Assembly (NCBI GenBank): GCA_050260775.1
Contig: JBLNCP010000040.1
Location: 1-64,000 of the forward strand
Reading direction: 5' to 3'
DNA: 64,000 nt
Source of the DNA: CALABS01 sp050260775
GTDB taxonomy: Bacteria; Pseudomonadota; Alphaproteobacteria; Rhodospirillales; Magnetospirillaceae
Positions within the stretch are counted from its first letter, which is position 1; each line of letters starts with the position of its first letter. The notes beneath the pieces are model-generated. The model saw only the letters and a list, made by a program, of their open reading frames with translations. It searched no databases and had not been told where the DNA came from. A program made the translations under genes and the position numbers. Positions 34,362 to 42,885 of the stretch are shown piece after piece.

Positions 34362-35132
34362 ATGAAAGCCATCCTCCTTTCCGCCGGCCAGGGCCGTCGC
34401 CTCCTCCCCTGGACGCATGATCTGCCCAAGTGCCTGCTCCCCTTCGCCGGCCGGTCGCTGCTGGCATGGCAGTTGTCCGCCCTCGCCGCCGCCGGCCTCG
34501 ACCGGGTGGTGGTGGTGACCGGTTTCGCGGCGAATGCGGTGGAGGACGAGATCGTCAGGAGCGCGCCGTCCGGCTTGGCGGTGGAAACGGTCCACAACCC
34601 CTTCTTCGGCGTCGCCGACAACGTCGCCAGCTGCTGGCTGGTGCGCGACCACCTCGTCGGCGAGGTGGCGATGATCAACGGCGACACCCTGTTTGACCCG
34701 GCGATGCTGGCCCGCCTTCGGGAGACGGCCACCCGCCCGCTGACCCTGGCGGTGGACACCAAGGCGGTCTACGACGCCGACGACGTCAAGGTGCAACTGC
34801 TGGGCGACCGGGTGTGCCGCATCGGCAAGACCCTCTCCAGCGAAAGCATTGGTGCCGAGTTCGTGGGGATGATGCTGTTCCGCGGCCTGGGCGGGCCGCT
34901 GTTCGCCGCCGCGGTCGAGACCATCCTGGCCCAGCCCGGCGGCGTCAGCCGCTGGTACCTGTCGGCGCTGGACGAGCTGGCCGGCAAGGGGGTGGTGGGC
35001 GCCACCTCGGTGGCCGGCCTGTCCTGGACCGAAGTGGACTATCCCGGCGATTTCGGCCGCGCCGAACTGCTGACGCGCCAATGGATCCACCGCAGCCGCG
35101 CCGAGACCGCAGCCTATCCGCTCGCCCAGTAG
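34362..35132 (+). CDS. NDP-sugar/phosphocholine cytidylyltransferase-like nucleotidyltransferase
   Basis: 256 residues. The N-terminal signature MKAILLSAGQGRRLLPWTHDLPKCLLPF fits the GxGxRLxPxTxxxPK nucleotide loop. The metal-binding aspartate lies in INGDTLFD, and the late motif is VDYPGDFGRAE. The size and late motif are closest to the phosphocholine/aminosugar-phosphate cytidylyltransferase group (LicC-like). It is expected to activate a phosphorylated alcohol or sugar with CTP or another NTP for envelope polymers or lipids. Its 3' end overlaps the convergent gene by 19 bases. Confidence 0.78.
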   Translation: MKAILLSAGQGRRLLPWTHDLPKCLLPFAGRSLLAWQLSALAAAGLDRVVVVTGFAANAVEDEIVRSAPSGLAVETVHNPFFGVADNVASCWLVRDHLVGEVAMINGDTLFDPAMLARLRETATRPLTLAVDTKAVYDADDVKVQLLGDRVCRIGKTLSSESIGAEFVGMMLFRGLGGPLFAAAVETILAQPGGVSRWYLSALDELAGKGVVGATSVAGLSWTEVDYPGDFGRAELLTRQWIHRSRAETAAYPLAQ

Positions 35133-35902
35133 GCGCCGCGCTGGGACAGCACCGCGTCGGCCAGCCGCAGGTCCTCGGGCTGGTCGACGTCGATGGCGGC
35201 CTCGGCCTGGCTCATTTCCACCACCGCCAGGCGGGCGCCGACCTGATGCGACAGGCGCTGCGCCGCCCCGTCGATCGACAGCATTCCCGCCCACCACAGC
35301 ATCAGCGAGCCCATGCCCAGCGCGCCAACCATGGCGGCGGGATCACTGCTGTCGTCGACCTTGCTCCAGAAGCGCACCGCCGCCCGCGCCCGCGAGCTGG
35401 CCAGCAGGAACAGGTTGCAGCCGGTCACCCGGGCGCCGCGGAAGCGCACGTAGGCGCGCCGCGCCCGGGGAAAGGCCGCCTGCACGACCTCGCGCCGCGC
35501 CACCGCGATCGCGGCATCGGCGTCGGCCGGGACCTTGTCGAGGAACTCTCCGATCATCGCCGGCGTCAGCAGCGGGTGGTCCACCGTGGTGATCAGGATG
35601 GGGGGCGGCACCGCGTTGAGGACCGCTTCCACCGAATCGGCGATGGTCGGCATCGCCGCCACCGGCACCACCCGGTGGCGGGCCAACAGGGGAACGGCCG
35701 GCCCGAGGGTGCGCCAATCGGCCGCCACCAGGATGCGCCCGACATAGGGGACGTCCCGCAGCGCATCCACCACCCATTCGCCCATCGGGCGGCCGGCGAC
35801 CGGGACGGCGGCCTTGTGGGGAACGTCGTACGCGCTCGCCAGCGGGTCACCCCCGGGGCGCACGCCAGCCAGCACCAGCGCCGTCACCTTGTTGTCGGTC
35901 AA
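35114..35902 (-). CDS. MobA-like nucleotidyltransferase family protein
   Basis: About 262 residues with a Rossmann-like NTP transferase core: VTALVLAGVRPGGDPLA, KAAVPVAGRPMGEWVVDAL, ITTVDHPLLTP (the D-x-P metal region) and a C-terminal AIDVDQPEDLRLADAVL. It resembles MobA/IspD-type transferases but lacks the classical GGxSxRMG loop, so the substrate is open. I place the start at TTG 35902, eight bases after GGGAGG. A GTG at 35911 overlaps that site. It is convergent with, and overlaps, another nucleotidyltransferase. Confidence 0.7.
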   Translation of the reverse strand: MTDNKVTALVLAGVRPGGDPLASAYDVPHKAAVPVAGRPMGEWVVDALRDVPYVGRILVAADWRTLGPAVPLLARHRVVPVAAMPTIADSVEAVLNAVPPPILITTVDHPLLTPAMIGEFLDKVPADADAAIAVARREVVQAAFPRARRAYVRFRGARVTGCNLFLLASSRARAAVRFWSKVDDSSDPAAMVGALGMGSLMLWWAGMLSIDGAAQRLSHQVGARLAVVEMSQAEAAIDVDQPEDLRLADAVLSQRGAYWASG

Positions 35903-36041
35903 CCGTGTCACCTCCCACCGTCAACCAGATGGGACAGCGTGGCGGCGGCGCCCATCCGCCATCCGGGGCCTATCCCTCGCGGCAAGGAAAGGCGCGCCTG
36001 GCTACATCAAGACAGCTCGGCAACCGTTTGAAATTATTTAG

Positions 36042-36959
36042 CTAAAGCCACCTGCTCCGGCGATACCACGTCACCGCGGCGGCAAAGCCGTCATCCAGGT
36101 TGACAGACGGCTCCCACACCTTGGCGGGAGGAAGGCGATGCGGGTCGCAGGTCCAATCCTCATGCATCAATTCCTCGGCACGACCCACCGAGGTGATCGG
36201 GACCCTGCCCCCGGTCATCACCCGCGCCAGCGCGAGCGCCGCTTTCAGCAGCGGCCCCGGCAGGGGCATGAGCGCCACGTCGCGGCCGAGGGCGCGGGCG
36301 GCGGCGCGGGCGATGGCGGTCCAGCTGTAGCTGCCCTGCCCCACCTCCCAGAAGGCGTCGCCAACGATGGAGCGGCAGGCCTTCACCACGGCGGCGGCGG
36401 CATCGTCCACGTAGAGCAGCGACAGCCGCGCCTTGGGCCGGCCCGGCACCGGCATCACCGGCAGGCGGGCCGCGCGGAACAGCGGCAGGGTCGCGGGGTC
36501 GCCGGGGCCGTACAGGGTGCAGGGACGCAGGATGGCATACGAACGCGCCCGGGTCGCCTCCAGCAGCGCCAGTTCGGCCGCCGCCTTGCTGGCGGCGAAC
36601 GGCGACAGGTCGGGCTCCCGTGCGGCCAGCGACGAGACCATCACCACCCGCGCCGACGGCGCCTGGGCGCGAATGGCGTTCCCCAGCCGGGTGGCGCCAC
36701 CGACATTGATGAGCCGGAAGCCGTTGGCGTCGGGCGAGCGGGTCAGCGCCGCCATGTGCACCACCACGTCGGCGCCGGCGACCAGGCGGGCCAGCGCCAC
36801 CTCGTCGCCCAGCGATCCCTCAACCGCCTCGCCGGCATCGGGGCGCGGTGTCCGCACCAATTGCCGGACCCGCCAGCCGTCCCGGCGTAGGGCCGCAACC
36901 ACCCTCCGGCCCAGGAAGCCGGTTCCACCGGTCACCGCGGCCAGGGGGGCGGCGGTCAT
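36042..36959 (-). CDS. NAD-dependent epimerase/dehydratase family protein (atypical active site)
   Basis: 305-residue extended SDR. The N-terminal NAD loop is TGGTGFLGRRVV. VVHMAALTR and VMVSSLA follow. Where the catalytic Tyr-x-x-x-Lys is expected, the sequence reads SPFAASKAAAE, so the tyrosine is replaced by phenylalanine and classical redox chemistry may be lost. It most resembles NDUFA9/sugar-epimerase-like proteins. It lies 130 bases from the MobA-like gene in the same direction, so a shared operon is possible but unproven. Confidence 0.75.
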   Translation of the reverse strand: MTAAPLAAVTGGTGFLGRRVVAALRRDGWRVRQLVRTPRPDAGEAVEGSLGDEVALARLVAGADVVVHMAALTRSPDANGFRLINVGGATRLGNAIRAQAPSARVVMVSSLAAREPDLSPFAASKAAAELALLEATRARSYAILRPCTLYGPGDPATLPLFRAARLPVMPVPGRPKARLSLLYVDDAAAAVVKACRSIVGDAFWEVGQGSYSWTAIARAAARALGRDVALMPLPGPLLKAALALARVMTGGRVPITSVGRAEELMHEDWTCDPHRLPPAKVWEPSVNLDDGFAAAVTWYRRSRWL

Positions 36960-37063
36960 GGGGCAAGGCCAACGTCGTCAACCATTCACCCCATGTCGGG
37001 GCTGCCGCACCGGCGGGGAACTCCTCCTCGGGCGGGTCTTTCGTAAGGGGGACGCGCCAACGG

Positions 37064-38698
37064 TCAGTGGCTGGTGCCGACCGAGTAGGTCACCTTGTTC
37101 CAGACGTTGTACTTGCCGATCGGCTGGCGCATCGGAAGGCGCTTCTGCTCGGCGAAGGTCTGGGCATCGAGCACCAGCAGGGCGCCGTCGTCCTCGGACA
37201 GCGACACCAGGGCATGGCGGCCGGAGCGGTCGAACTCCACGTGCCGGGTCAGGCGGCCCGGCGCCGGCCGCACCGTCTGGACGATCTCCAGCGAGCGGGT
37301 GTCGATGACCTGCAAGGCGTCCTTCTGCGCCCCCATGGACACGTCGACCCAGGCGTAGGGCGAATTCTCATGGCCGCGCATGAAGAAACCGGGGCCCAGG
37401 GTCGGGATGCGCTTGACCGTCTCCCAGGTCGTCATGTCGATGACGCTGACCACCGCCTCCTTGAGGTGCGGCGTCGCCATCATCCAGCGGCCATCCTTCT
37501 TGAACACGATCCCCGATCCCAGATGGGGCATGCCGCCGAGGTCGAGGTCGGCGACCTTCCGCTTGAGGTCGAGATCGACCACCATGCCCTTGCCGCCGTC
37601 GCGGGAGGCGCCCATCACGCGCTCGTAGGTGGGGTCGAAGAAGAAGTCGTCCAGGAAGTCCGGCACGCGGATGCGCAGGGCCTGGAAGCGGCCGCCGGTG
37701 GAGACGCCCTCCTCGTGCCCGGGCTCGTAGGAATGCACCAGTCCGTTCAGCACCGGGCCGGCGTCGTCGGCGTAGGGGATCTCCCAGATCTCGGACAAAT
37801 CGCGCAGCGCCACCACGAAGCTGTGGCGCGGCGGCGCGGTGTAGACCGCCGAGACGCGGCTGGTCTTGCCGTCGCCGGCGACGGGAATCACCTGCAGCGG
37901 CTTGAGGTCGCGGGCGTCGAGCGCCACCAGCGTGTGCGGCAACACGTTGCCGACCATCAGGAAGCGGCCATCGTCGGACACCGCGACATTGCGGGTGTTC
38001 ACCCCGGCACGGATCTCGGCCACCGTCTTGCCGGTCCACATGTCGTACTTGGAGATCCAGCCGTCGCGCGAGGCGAGGTAGACCCAGCGGCCGTCGGGCG
38101 AGTACTTGGCGCCGCCGTGGACGGCGAAGCGGGTGGCGACCCGGTAGAGCGGCTCCATGCGGTCGCCGTCCAGGATGGTCATGTGGTGGTCGCCGGCCTC
38201 GATCACCGTGAACAGGTTCATGGGGTCCGAGGCGAAGGGCGGCTTGGCCGGCAGCGTGTCGGGATCGACATGCACGACGCGGCTGGCGGCGACCTCCTTC
38301 ATGCCCCATTCCGGCACCGCCGGCAGCGGGGCGAAGACGTAGGCGGCCAGGGCCTTGACCTGCTCCGGGCTCAGCTTGGCCTTGAAGCCTTCCATCTGGG
38401 TGGCGGCGCGGCCGTCGGCGATCACCGCCTCGGCGGCGGACGGCTTGAGCCGGCCCAGGTTCTCGGGCAGCAGCGCCGGCCCGATCGCCCCCAGGCGGTC
38501 GGCGCCGTGGCAGGCGGCGCAGTGCTCGACGTAGAGCTTGCGGGTGGCCTCGTCCTCGGCGTGGGCGGCTAGCGGAACAATTGTCATCCCGAGGAGCGCC
38601 GCGACGAGGGACCTCGTCCGGGCGGCCCGACGAAATCCTTCGCTGCGCTCAGGGTGACAGGGGGCGGTGACAGGATGACAGTTGGAGAGACGGCCCAT
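37064..38698 (-). CDS. nirN: NirN, cytochrome cd1-like protein of heme d1 synthesis
   Basis: Thought to perform the last step of heme d1 synthesis (dihydro-heme d1 oxidation) and to pass d1 to NirS in the periplasm. 544 residues: signal peptide (~1-47), cytochrome c domain with CAACH (~60-64), then an eight-bladed propeller like that of NirS from ~140. ATG 38698 overlaps the nirJ stop (TGATG) and has GAGGAG eight bases upstream, so the start is firm. Residues ~13-39 of the signal peptide are encoded by dispersed repeats (38583-38660). Without them no hydrophobic export segment remains. It is the last gene of the nir operon. Confidence 0.9.
   Translation of the reverse strand: MGRLSNCHPVTAPCHPERSEGFRRAARTRSLVAALLGMTIVPLAAHAEDEATRKLYVEHCAACHGADRLGAIGPALLPENLGRLKPSAAEAVIADGRAATQMEGFKAKLSPEQVKALAAYVFAPLPAVPEWGMKEVAASRVVHVDPDTLPAKPPFASDPMNLFTVIEAGDHHMTILDGDRMEPLYRVATRFAVHGGAKYSPDGRWVYLASRDGWISKYDMWTGKTVAEIRAGVNTRNVAVSDDGRFLMVGNVLPHTLVALDARDLKPLQVIPVAGDGKTSRVSAVYTAPPRHSFVVALRDLSEIWEIPYADDAGPVLNGLVHSYEPGHEEGVSTGGRFQALRIRVPDFLDDFFFDPTYERVMGASRDGGKGMVVDLDLKRKVADLDLGGMPHLGSGIVFKKDGRWMMATPHLKEAVVSVIDMTTWETVKRIPTLGPGFFMRGHENSPYAWVDVSMGAQKDALQVIDTRSLEIVQTVRPAPGRLTRHVEFDRSGRHALVSLSEDDGALLVLDAQTFAEQKRLPMRQPIGKYNVWNKVTYSVGTSH
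38583..38660. repeat. Family A repeat plus second repeat inside the nirN signal-peptide region
   Basis: Bases 38583-38620 (GTCATCCCG...GCGACGAGGGACCTCGTCCG) match the intergenic family A element at 12329. Bases 38633-38660 (ending CGCTGCGCTCAGGGTGACAG) form a second repeat type, whose leftward translation gives CHPERSEG. Both are read through by nirN and supply TRSLVAALLGMT of its signal peptide. Confidence 0.75.
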
Positions 38699-39834
38699 CA
38701 CGCGATCTCCTCGTCGGTCAGGTAGCAGCCGGGATCCTCGGCCCAGCGGTCGTGGTGGACGCGTTCGGCGCGGACGCGGCTGTTGCCGTTGCAGATGCTC
38801 AGCCAGCGGCAGGTGCCGCAGCGGCCCGACAGGGTGCGGGGGTGCTGCTTGAGCCCCGCCATGATCGGGTTGGAGACGTCGGCCCAGATCTCGGAGAACG
38901 GCCGCTCGCGCACGTTGCCCAGGCGCTCGTGCCACCACATGGTGTCGGGATGCACCCAGCCGAGATTGTCGATGTTGGCGACGTTGACGCCGCTGGAATT
39001 GCCGCCCCACTGCTCGAGCTTGCCGCGGATGTGGTCGGCCTTGTCCGGCCACCGGCTTTCGACCCAGCGCAGGAAGTAGGGCCCGTCGGCGTCGTTGTTG
39101 CCGGTGACGAATTCGCGGTCGCCCCGGGCCTGCTGGTCGGCCAGGCTGGCCTCGAACAGGCGGGTCATGGCGTCCCGCGTGGTGCGGCTGGCGGCGTCCT
39201 CGCCCCGGTTGGTGTTGCCGCGGCCGGCGTAGTTGAGGTGCGAGAGGTAGAACTTGGAGACGCCCTCGGCCTCCATCAGGGCGAGGATGTCGGGCAGGTT
39301 GCCCGAATTGTCCTCGGTCATGGTGAAGCGCAGGCCGACCTTGACCCCGCGTTCGCGGCACAGCCGGATGCCCTGGATCGACTCGGCATAGGCGCCGTCC
39401 TTGCCGCGGAAGGCGTCGTGCACCTGGCCGATGCCGTCGATGCTGATGCCGACGTAATCGAAGCCGGTCGCGGCGATGCGGTCGGCGTGGGCGGCGTCGA
39501 TCAGGGTGCCGTTGGTGGACAGCGCCACGGTGAAGCCCAGGCGCTTGGCCTCGACGGCCAACTCATAGATGTCGGGGCGCAACAGCGGCTCGCCGCCCGA
39601 GAGGATGAGCGCCGGCACCCCGAAGCCGCGCAGGTCGCGCATGGTGGCGACCACCTCGGCGGTGGTCAGCTCGTTGGCGAAATCCTTGTCGGCCGAGATG
39701 GAATAGCAGTGCTTGCACAGGAGGTTGCAGCGGCGGATCAGGTTCCAGATCACCACCGGGCCCGGCGGGTTGCGCCGCGGCCGCACCGGCGTCGGCTCGA
39801 CCAGTTCGCGGATGAACTGGGACAGGCGGAACAT
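38698..39834 (-). CDS. nirJ: NirJ, radical-SAM heme d1 biosynthesis enzyme
   Basis: A radical-SAM protein that acts on the side chains of didecarboxysiroheme on the way to heme d1. 378 residues. The SAM cluster motif is RRCNLLCKHCYS (CxxxCxxC) at ~34-42. The C-terminal SPASM-like part contains CGTCRWLSICNGNSRVRAE with further cysteines for an additional cluster. The N-terminus MFRLSQFIRELV is typical of NirJ. It follows nirH by 11 bases and overlaps nirN by one base. Confidence 0.93.
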   Translation of the reverse strand: MFRLSQFIRELVEPTPVRPRRNPPGPVVIWNLIRRCNLLCKHCYSISADKDFANELTTAEVVATMRDLRGFGVPALILSGGEPLLRPDIYELAVEAKRLGFTVALSTNGTLIDAAHADRIAATGFDYVGISIDGIGQVHDAFRGKDGAYAESIQGIRLCRERGVKVGLRFTMTEDNSGNLPDILALMEAEGVSKFYLSHLNYAGRGNTNRGEDAASRTTRDAMTRLFEASLADQQARGDREFVTGNNDADGPYFLRWVESRWPDKADHIRGKLEQWGGNSSGVNVANIDNLGWVHPDTMWWHERLGNVRERPFSEIWADVSNPIMAGLKQHPRTLSGRCGTCRWLSICNGNSRVRAERVHHDRWAEDPGCYLTDEEIA

Positions 39835-39845
39835 GGCTTCTCCCC

Positions 39846-40325
39846 CTAAGCGGTCAGGCGCAGGCCCGTCTTCTTCAGGATGCGCGTCGAGAACAGCACC
39901 AGATGGGACCGCACCATCGGCCCCAGGACATCGGCGATCCGGCCCACGAGGTCACCGGCGGTGGCCTCGTCGCGGGCATGGATCATGGCGAACAGGTTGT
40001 AGGGCCAGGCCGGCGGCATGCGCGGGCGCTGGTAGCAATGGCTGACGAAGCCGAGCGCGGCGACCTTGGCGCCGGCGGCCTCGACGTCCTCGTCGGGCAC
40101 GTCCCACACGGTCATGCCGTTGAAGCGGTAGCCCAGCGCGTAATGGTTGGGAACGGCGCCGATGCGGCGGATGATGCCGTCGGCCTGCATGCGCCGCATC
40201 CGCTCCATGACTTCCTCGGCCGCGAGGCCGAGGCCGTCGGCTATGGCGTGGTAGGGCCGTTCGACGAAGGGCAGACCTTCCTGGGTGGCGACGATGATGG
40301 CACGGTCCGTTTCGTCCAGCGTCAT
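39846..40325 (-). CDS. nirH: NirH, siroheme decarboxylase subunit (Lrp/AsnC-like)
   Basis: 159 residues. One of four homologous proteins that remove two acetate carboxyls from siroheme to give 12,18-didecarboxysiroheme. It has an Lrp-type helix-turn-helix N-terminus (ETDRAIIVATQEGLPFVERPYHAIADGLGL) and an AsnC-like C-terminus with the H-Y-x-R-P-R segment SHCYQRPRMPPAWPYNLF, shared with NirL. It acts as an enzyme, not a DNA-binding regulator. Its start overlaps the nirG stop by ATGA. Confidence 0.87.
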   Translation of the reverse strand: MTLDETDRAIIVATQEGLPFVERPYHAIADGLGLAAEEVMERMRRMQADGIIRRIGAVPNHYALGYRFNGMTVWDVPDEDVEAAGAKVAALGFVSHCYQRPRMPPAWPYNLFAMIHARDEATAGDLVGRIADVLGPMVRSHLVLFSTRILKKTGLRLTA

Positions 40326-40765
40326 GCCTCGAACCTCAAGTCCACGCGGAACTCGCGCTGCTTGGGCATGTCGTACACCGGAAGGCCGGTGCGCTCCTGG
40401 ACTTCGGTCAAGACCCGGTCGACCTCGGCCCGGCTCTCGGCGGCCACCACGAACCACATGTTGAGCTCGTGGGTGCGGGCGTAATTGTGGGCCACCTCGG
40501 GGAAGGAATTGACGGCCGCCGCGACCTCGTCGAAGCGCTCGGCCGGCACCGCCATGGCCACCAGCGTGTTGTGGCCGCCGAAGCGGTCGGCGTTGTAGAG
40601 CGGCCCGAAGCGGGTCAGCACCCCGTCCTGGCGCAGGCGCTTGAGGCGTTCGATTAATTCGCCCTCAGCGATGCCGATGGCCGCGGCAGCGGCGGCGAAT
40701 GGGCGTTCACAGACCGGGAAGCCGCCCTGGAAGGCGTTGATGATGGCGCGGTCGACGGGGTCCAT
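40322..40765 (-). CDS. nirG: NirG, siroheme decarboxylase subunit (Lrp/AsnC-like)
   Basis: 147 residues, begins MDPVDRAIINAFQGGFPVCERPFAAAA. Like NirD it has the PEVAHNYARTHELNMWFVVAAE segment with the conserved histidines. It differs from the longer NirL/NirH pair, so D/G and L/H form two related types. It starts five bases after the nirL stop and overlaps nirH. The letters are assigned by similarity type and by the D-L-G-H order known from pseudomonads. Confidence 0.85.
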   Translation of the reverse strand: MDPVDRAIINAFQGGFPVCERPFAAAAAAIGIAEGELIERLKRLRQDGVLTRFGPLYNADRFGGHNTLVAMAVPAERFDEVAAAVNSFPEVAHNYARTHELNMWFVVAAESRAEVDRVLTEVQERTGLPVYDMPKQREFRVDLRFEA

Positions 40766-40770
40766 GGCCC

Positions 40771-41265
40771 CTACTCCGCCGCCAGCTTGCGCACGTAGCG
40801 GGCCCCGCACTGCTTGAAGCGCCTGAGGCTGAACAGCACGGCGCGGGGATAGGCGGCCACGCCCTCGCGCTCGGCCAGGGCGGCGATGGTGGCCTGGACC
40901 TCGGCGCGATCGCGGCCGTGGACCATGGTGAACAGGTTGTACGGCCAGTCGGGAAGACGGCGCGGCCGCCGATAGCACAGGGTGACCTCGGGGGCGCCGC
41001 CGAGGATCCCGCCCACCCGCGACACCTCGGCATCGGGGATGTCCCACACCACCATGGCGTTGGCGCGGTAGCCGAGCTCGTGGTGGCGGACGATGACGCC
41101 CAGCCGGCGAATCACCCCCTCGGCCTGCATCGCCTGCAGGCGCTCGATGACCTCGTCCTCGCCCATGCCGATCTCGCGGCCCAGCGTCAGGAAAGGCCGT
41201 TCGGTGAGGGGCAGGCCGTCGCACAGGGCGGCGACCAGCGCATGGTCGCGGTCGCTCAGCTCCAT
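40771..41265 (-). CDS. nirL: NirL, siroheme decarboxylase subunit (Lrp/AsnC-like)
   Basis: 164 residues, begins MELSDRDHALVAALCDGLPLTERPFLTLGREIGM. It has the L/H-type core VTLCYRRPRRLPDWPYNLFTMVHGRD and a basic C-terminus (RRFKQCGARYVRKLAAE). ATG 41265 overlaps the nirD stop by ten bases. Part of the four-gene decarboxylase set within the heme d1 operon. Confidence 0.86.
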   Translation of the reverse strand: MELSDRDHALVAALCDGLPLTERPFLTLGREIGMGEDEVIERLQAMQAEGVIRRLGVIVRHHELGYRANAMVVWDIPDAEVSRVGGILGGAPEVTLCYRRPRRLPDWPYNLFTMVHGRDRAEVQATIAALAEREGVAAYPRAVLFSLRRFKQCGARYVRKLAAE

Positions 41266-41714
41266 CGGATGTCGAACCCCAGGTCGATGTGGAAATCCTC
41301 GACCAGCGGCAGGTCGAGCACCTCGATGCCGGTGCGGTTGGCGATGTCGGCCAGCACCGCATGCACCTCGTCGCAGGACGCGGCCGTCACCACGAACCAC
41401 AGGTTCAGGCGGTGGTCGCGCTGGTAGTTGTGGTTGACCTCGGGATAGGCTGAGACGATGGCGGCGATCCGCTCCAGCCAGGCCGGCGGAACCGCCATGG
41501 CGGCCAGCGTGCTGTGGCCGACGCGGTGGGGGGTGAACACGGCCCCGACCCGGCTGACGAAGCCCTCGGCCTTCAGGGCGCCGAGGCGCCCGATCACCTC
41601 GCCCTCACCGAGGCCGAGGCGCTCGGCGATGGCGGCGTAGGGACGCGCGACCAGGGGGAAATCCTGCTGGAATTCCGAGAGCAGCCGCCGGTCGTGGTCG
41701 TCGAGGGCGCGCAT
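41256..41714 (-). CDS. nirD: NirD, siroheme decarboxylase subunit (Lrp/AsnC-like)
   Basis: 152 residues. It starts MRALDDHDRRLLSEFQQDFPLVARPYAAIAERLGL, with the D/G-type core PEVNHNYQRDHRLNLWFVVTA containing the paired histidines implicated in decarboxylation. It ends two bases or fewer from overlap with its neighbours: nirF stops just upstream and nirL starts inside its end. All four subunits are separate genes here, without the fusions seen in some other bacteria. Confidence 0.87.
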   Translation of the reverse strand: MRALDDHDRRLLSEFQQDFPLVARPYAAIAERLGLGEGEVIGRLGALKAEGFVSRVGAVFTPHRVGHSTLAAMAVPPAWLERIAAIVSAYPEVNHNYQRDHRLNLWFVVTAASCDEVHAVLADIANRTGIEVLDLPLVEDFHIDLGFDIRWS

Positions 41715-41715
41715 C

Positions 41716-42885
41716 TTACAGACCGATCTTGTGGGCGCGGGCGGTGAAGAAGATGCCCGACGGCTTGAGGGCCGGCATGTCGGCCACCTTCTCGATGCTC
41801 TCGGTGTCGTAGACCACCACCTGGTCGGAGTCGCGGGCCGACATCCACACGCGCTCGCCGCGCGGGGTGAATTCCATGTGCAGGATGGCCTTGCCGGGCT
41901 CCAGGGTCTTGATCACCCGCTTGCTCGGCACGTCGATGACCTGGACCTTGCCGTTGTCGGGCAGCGCGAAATTGACCCACACCTGGCGGCCGTCGGGGCG
42001 CGCCATGGCGAACACCGGCTGCCCGGCGACGGGGATGCGCGCGGTTTCCTTCCAGGTGCGGCTGTCGACCACCAGCACCTCATGGCGGCCGATGGCCGGC
42101 AGGAACACCTCCTCGCCCGCCGCCGCCCAGCCTTCGAGATGCGGCATCTTGTAGACCGGCAGCGGCTCCTGCCCCTTGCCGTAATGGTCGAGGATGCGCT
42201 TGACGCCCTGCTCGGGATGCCACAGGTCCAGCAGGGCGATGCCGTCCTCGCCGAACAGGCCGGCCATGTAGTAGCGGCCGTCCATGGTCACCAGGCCGTC
42301 GTAGGGCTGCTTGCCGATGCCGGTGTACTTGGTGATCTTCGGGTTCTTGGCATCGTGCAGGTCGGCCAGCCAGATCTCGCCCGATTCGTAGAGCGAGAAG
42401 GCGAAGCGGTTGCCGGGCGCGTCCTCCAGCCCCACCACCTTGGAGCGCTGGCCGTCGGCGCCGATGGCGGCGATGTCGGCCACCAGCTCCAGGGAGTCGG
42501 TGTCGAACACCTTGACCCCGCCGGGGGTGTAATTGGCTGCCGCCACCAGGCGGCCGTCCTGCGAGATGGCGCCGCCGATGGAATTGCCGGACTGCATGAC
42601 GCGCTTGGCGATGCGGCCTTCCAGCAGGTCGACCTTGGTCAGCCCGCCGTCGCGGCCGAACACGAAGGCGTAGCGCTGGTCGCGCGAGAACACGATCGAG
42701 GCGTGCGACAGGTCGCCCAGCCCGGAAATCTCGGCGAGGCGGGTGTTGCGGGAGTGCTCGACCAGCAGCACCTTGCCGTCGGCGCGCTCGATGACCACGC
42801 CCATGTCGCCGGTGGCGCGCGGGGTGGAGGAGCAGGCGGACAGCAGGCCGAGGGCCAGGCAGGCAACGACCGTCCTAGCGGACAT
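41716..42885 (-). CDS. nirF: NirF, periplasmic heme d1 biosynthesis lipoprotein
   Basis: 389 residues, a d1-type beta-propeller without a cytochrome c domain, required late in heme d1 synthesis. The N-terminus is a lipoprotein signal with lipobox LLSAC (Cys18), so it should be anchored in a membrane facing the periplasm. Propeller repeats are visible, e.g. RYAFVFGRDGGLTKVDL and RVWMSARDSDQVVVYD, similar to NirN and NirS. It overlaps nirC by 11 bases and is followed one base later by nirD. Confidence 0.91.
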   Translation of the reverse strand: MSARTVVACLALGLLSACSSTPRATGDMGVVIERADGKVLLVEHSRNTRLAEISGLGDLSHASIVFSRDQRYAFVFGRDGGLTKVDLLEGRIAKRVMQSGNSIGGAISQDGRLVAAANYTPGGVKVFDTDSLELVADIAAIGADGQRSKVVGLEDAPGNRFAFSLYESGEIWLADLHDAKNPKITKYTGIGKQPYDGLVTMDGRYYMAGLFGEDGIALLDLWHPEQGVKRILDHYGKGQEPLPVYKMPHLEGWAAAGEEVFLPAIGRHEVLVVDSRTWKETARIPVAGQPVFAMARPDGRQVWVNFALPDNGKVQVIDVPSKRVIKTLEPGKAILHMEFTPRGERVWMSARDSDQVVVYDTESIEKVADMPALKPSGIFFTARAHKIGL

